From the NCBI RefSeq assembly GCF_008039615.1, contig NZ_VDUZ01000006.1:1-64000 (forward strand): a DNA stretch of 64,000 nt, given 5' to 3'. Source of the stretch: Vineibacter terrae (GTDB lineage: Bacteria; Pseudomonadota; Alphaproteobacteria; Reyranellales; Reyranellaceae). The notes beneath the pieces are model-generated. The model did no database searches and was not told where the DNA came from. It saw only the letters and a list, made by a program, of their open reading frames with translations. This document shows, piece by piece, positions 61,441 through 64,000 of the stretch. Each line of letters opens with the position of its first letter. The first letter of the stretch is position 1. A program made the translations under genes and the position numbers.

Positions 61441-62949
61441 ATGGACCTCGATCATGACGCCTGCTACCGCGCCATCCAGACGCGCGATGCCCGCTTTGAC
61501 GGACGCCTGTTTGTCGCCGTCAAGACGACCGGGATCTACTGCCGGCCGATCTGTCCGGCGCGCACGCCCAAGCGCGAGAACGTCCTGTTCTTTTCAACCG
61601 CCACGGCTGCGCAGGGAGCGGGCTTCAGGCCCTGTCTGCGTTGTCGGCCGGAAACCTCGCCCGATCTTGCTGCCTGGCGCGGCACGTCCAACACTGTCTC
61701 GCGGGCGCTGGCGCTGATCGAAAGCGGCGCGCTGGATGCCGCCGACGTCGAGGCGCTGGCCGATCGCCTGGGGGTCGGCGAGCGTCAGCTGCGGCGGCTC
61801 TTCCGCCAGCACCTTGGCGCCTCGCCGGTCGCGGTGGCGCAGACACGGCGCGTGCTGCTGGCCAAGCAGCTGATCCACGACACGCAGCTGTCGATGGCCC
61901 ATGTTGCCTTGGCGGCCGGGTTCGGCAGCGTGCGCCGCTTCAACGAGACCTTCCAGCAGCTCTTCGACCGGCCGCCGATCGCTCTGCGGCGAAGCCGGGC
62001 GACGCAAGCGGTGAGCACCGGCGGCGGGGCTGTGTCCGTGACGCTGGCCTATCGGCCGCCTTACGACTGGAGCGCGATGCTGACGTTCCTGGCGGCGCGC
62101 GCGATCCCCGGTGTGGAGGTCGTCTCGGGCGACCGCTACGCGCGCACGATCGCGATCGGCGACGGCAAGGGCACGCTCATGGTCGAGCCCACCGCCAATG
62201 CACGCGTCAAGGCGACCGTCCGCTTCCCGCATTTGCGCGCGCTGCCGACGATCATCGCCCGCGTGCGGCGCGTGTTCGACCTGGCGGCCGATCCTGTCGC
62301 GATCGGTGCCCATCTGGCGCAGGATCCCACCTTGGCGCCGCTGGTCGCCGCACGCCCGGGACTGCGTGTGCCCGGCGCCTGGGATGGCTTCGAGCTCGCC
62401 GTGCGCGCTGTCCTGGGTCAGCAGATCACGGTCGCAGCGGCGACCGGGCTCGCCGGCAAGCTGGTACGAGCCCATGGCGAGGCGCTGCCATCGCCGGACG
62501 GTGCGATGCCGGGCTTGACGCACGTGTTTCCCGCGCCCGGGACGCTGGCGGCGGCGGATGTCGCCGCGCTGGGCATGCCGGGCGCACGTGCCGCAGCGCT
62601 GCGGTCGCTGGCCGCGGCGGTGGTGGCGGATCCGCTGATCTTCGGTCCGCGGCGCAGCCTTGACGAGGCGATCGCCCGCCTGCAGTCGTTGGCCGGCGTC
62701 GGTGAGTGGACGGCGCAATACATCGCCATGCGCGAGCTGCGCGAGCCCGATGCCTTTCCGGCCAGCGACATCGGCCTGCTGCGTGCCATGGCTGACGGCG
62801 CCGGAGCGCGGCCGTCGCCGGCGCAGCTGCTGGCCCGCGCCGAGGCGTGGCGGCCGTGGCGCGCCTATGCAGCGCTGCATCTGTGGGCCGCCGATGCCCG
62901 GAATGCGATCATCGACAGGGAGACAACCGATGCCCGCCGCGCCGCCTGA
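61441..62949 (+). CDS. Ada N-terminus fused to AlkA: methyl-phosphotriester sensor and 3-methyladenine glycosylase
   Basis: 502 residues in three parts. The Ada zinc domain has Cys34, Cys38, Cys65, Cys68 (GIYCRPICPAR, PCLRCRPE), one of which takes a methyl from DNA phosphotriesters. An AraC-type helix-turn-helix follows (about 95-185). The AlkA half (about 200-502) has the helix-hairpin-helix LQSLAGVGEWTAQYIAMRELREPD and the catalytic Asp in FPASDIGLLRAM. It so joins adaptive-response control and base excision in one protein. ATG 61441. It overlaps ogt by 20 bp. Confidence 0.93.
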   Translation: MDLDHDACYRAIQTRDARFDGRLFVAVKTTGIYCRPICPARTPKRENVLFFSTATAAQGAGFRPCLRCRPETSPDLAAWRGTSNTVSRALALIESGALDAADVEALADRLGVGERQLRRLFRQHLGASPVAVAQTRRVLLAKQLIHDTQLSMAHVALAAGFGSVRRFNETFQQLFDRPPIALRRSRATQAVSTGGGAVSVTLAYRPPYDWSAMLTFLAARAIPGVEVVSGDRYARTIAIGDGKGTLMVEPTANARVKATVRFPHLRALPTIIARVRRVFDLAADPVAIGAHLAQDPTLAPLVAARPGLRVPGAWDGFELAVRAVLGQQITVAAATGLAGKLVRAHGEALPSPDGAMPGLTHVFPAPGTLAAADVAALGMPGARAAALRSLAAAVVADPLIFGPRRSLDEAIARLQSLAGVGEWTAQYIAMRELREPDAFPASDIGLLRAMADGAGARPSPAQLLARAEAWRPWRAYAALHLWAADARNAIIDRETTDARRAA

Positions 62950-63484
62950 CCGCTTTCGCCTCGACCGCCTCAAGACGCCGATCGGCGAGGCGCTGCTCGT
63001 CACCGACGGCGATGGGCATCTGCGCATGCTCGACTGGAGCGATTTCGAAACACGCCTGGAGCGGTTGCTGCGCCGGCAATACGGCGCCGTCGACCTCATG
63101 CCCGGCCGTGCACCGGCCGACATGCGCCATGCGCTGGACAGCTACTTTTCCGGCGATCTTGCGCAGCTTCGCGCTATCAGCTGGCGCACTGCCGGCACGC
63201 CGTTCCAGCGCAAGGTGTGGAAGGCGCTGTGCAGCATCCCGGCTGGCGAGACGTTGAGCTACGGGGCGCTTGCGGCCAGGCTTGGTATTCCGCGTGCCAT
63301 GCGCGCCGTTGGCCTTGCCAACGGAGCCAATCCGATCAGCGTGGTTGTGCCTTGCCATCGGGTGATCGGCTCCGATGGTTCGCTGACCGGCTACGGCGGC
63401 GGCCTCGACCGCAAGCGCTGGCTGCTGACGCACGAGGGCGCTGCGTTTCGCGACAAGCCGCAGCCGGGAGCGCTGGCGGCGTAG
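62930..63484 (+). CDS. ogt: Methylated-DNA-[protein]-cysteine S-methyltransferase
   Basis: 184 residues. Acceptor Cys142 in VVPCHRVIGSDG, with FQRKVWKALCSIPAGETLSYG before it and GYGGGLDRKRWLLTHE after it. Repairs O6-methylguanine by suicide methyl transfer. The start lies within the last 20 bp of the Ada-AlkA gene, so they are translationally linked and together cover phosphotriester, N3 and O6 lesions. Followed by a strong hairpin. Confidence 0.95.
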   Translation: MPAAPPDRFRLDRLKTPIGEALLVTDGDGHLRMLDWSDFETRLERLLRRQYGAVDLMPGRAPADMRHALDSYFSGDLAQLRAISWRTAGTPFQRKVWKALCSIPAGETLSYGALAARLGIPRAMRAVGLANGANPISVVVPCHRVIGSDGSLTGYGGGLDRKRWLLTHEGAAFRDKPQPGALAA

Positions 63485-63486
63485 AA

Positions 63487-63517
63487 TGCAAGCGCGAGCT
63501 TCTGGCTCGCGCTTGCA
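63487..63517. terminator. Bidirectional hairpin between ogt and the GNAT gene
   Basis: Perfect 13-bp arms TGCAAGCGCGAGC and GCTCGCGCTTGCA with a 5-nt loop, placed exactly between two convergent stop codons (63484 and 63520). The best terminator-like structure in the window, though it has no U-tract on either side. Confidence 0.7.
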
Positions 63518-63519
63518 GG

Positions 63520-64000
63520 TCAGAAACGCACCAGACCCCAGTCGTCGATCGGCTCGAAGCCGAGCGCACGATAGGCGCGCTGTGCTGCGTTGTTGCTCAC
63601 GTCGGTGAACAGCACGGCGCGGTCGGCGCCGGCCTGCCGCGCCCGCAGCAGGCTGCCGGCGACCGCCACGCGTGCGAAGCCGCGGGCGCGGCCGAATGGT
63701 GGCGTGTAGACGCCGCCGACCTGCACCACGTCGGGCAGCGCCGCGTTGAAGCCCGTGAAGGCGACCGGCCGGCCCTGGGCTTCGACCACCCAGGCACGGC
63801 CTTCAGCGTGCAGCGCCGCGACATCCTGCGCCGCGACATCCCAGGTCGTGGCCGTGCGCGGCAGGTCGAACATCTCGACGAGGTATTCCACGCGCCACGC
63901 TGCCAGCAGAGGCAGATCGTCGTCGCCCATGCTGCGCACCGTGATGTCACCGGCCGACAGGGCCTGTGGCACGACCAGCTCGGTGAGCGGCAGCGCGAAC
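63520..64000 (-). CDS. GNAT family N-acetyltransferase (5' end outside window)
   Basis: The visible part has about 159 residues and reads through the window edge with no start there (the frame continues as FALPLTELVVPQALSAG). A GNAT domain fills most of it: QVGGVYTPPFGRARGFARVAV (acetyl-CoA loop), then LFTDVSNNAAQRAYRALGFEPIDDW (the C-terminal signature). A GTG at 63972 could be an internal start, but the open frame before it suggests a longer protein, perhaps with a second domain. Substrate unknown. Confidence 0.75.
   Translation of the reverse strand, partial: FALPLTELVVPQALSAGDITVRSMGDDDLPLLAAWRVEYLVEMFDLPRTATTWDVAAQDVAALHAEGRAWVVEAQGRPVAFTGFNAALPDVVQVGGVYTPPFGRARGFARVAVAGSLLRARQAGADRAVLFTDVSNNAAQRAYRALGFEPIDDWGLVRF

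Overview
This window looks like chromosome of a very GC-rich alphaproteobacterium, possibly a Reyranella-like Rhodospirillales/Hyphomicrobiales soil lineage. That placement is an inference from RutR- and OruR-type regulators, TRAP and NitT-type transporters, F420 enzymes in a proteobacterial setting, and dispersed palindromic intergenic repeats; there is no rRNA or marker gene to settle it. Genes are dense, many start on an ATGA overlap, and no transposase, phage gene, tRNA, rRNA or CRISPR array is visible.

0-14 kb is a coenzyme F420 island. It holds an F420-dependent glucose-6-phosphate dehydrogenase (fgd), the tail-assembly genes cofE-cofD-cofC in a translationally coupled run, a fused CofG/CofH FO synthase (fbiC), and three other luciferase-like (LLM) oxidoreductases likely to use F420. 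Mixed in are a VOC protein, a MaoC dehydratase with a divergent XRE regulator, htpG and a nitrobindin-like protein. Thus F420 synthesis, F420 reduction and F420H2-using enzymes sit together.

14-20.5 kb is a catabolic operon behind a divergent IclR regulator: two near-identical amidohydrolases flank a nitronate monooxygenase, followed by a thiolase-fold protein without the thiolase cysteine and its DUF35 partner. 20.5-23.5 kb carries two LysR regulators, a CarD-type regulator and a 47-residue membrane peptide. 23.7-27.5 kb is a three-subunit molybdenum hydroxylase of PaoABC type. 27.6-32 kb is an apparent regulon of an AraC-type protein: a periplasmic binding protein, an LLM monooxygenase and an alpha/beta hydrolase, with matching tandem operators at both promoters.

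32.4-35.6 kb holds a 2OG-Fe(II) oxygenase, a crotonase and a CaiB-type CoA transferase. 35.6-40 kb is an AT-richer surface-glycan patch (RgpF-like glycosyltransferase and two methyltransferases). 40.2-50 kb is a complete reductive pyrimidine catabolic cluster: dihydropyrimidinase (hydA), a NitT/TauT-type ABC transporter, dihydropyrimidine dehydrogenase (preA, preT), a RutR regulator with a consensus-like RutR box, and beta-ureidopropionase.

50-64 kb contains two small ORFs, pyroglutamyl peptidase, gamma-glutamyltransferase, a MATE exporter, mtnA, a decayed transporter, a TRAP transporter with two frameshifted genes, an Ald2-like class II aldolase, and the alkylation-repair pair Ada-AlkA fusion plus Ogt, ending in a GNAT gene cut by the window edge. 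mtnA plus the class II aldolase suggests the DHAP-type salvage shunt for methylthioribose or 5-deoxyribose.
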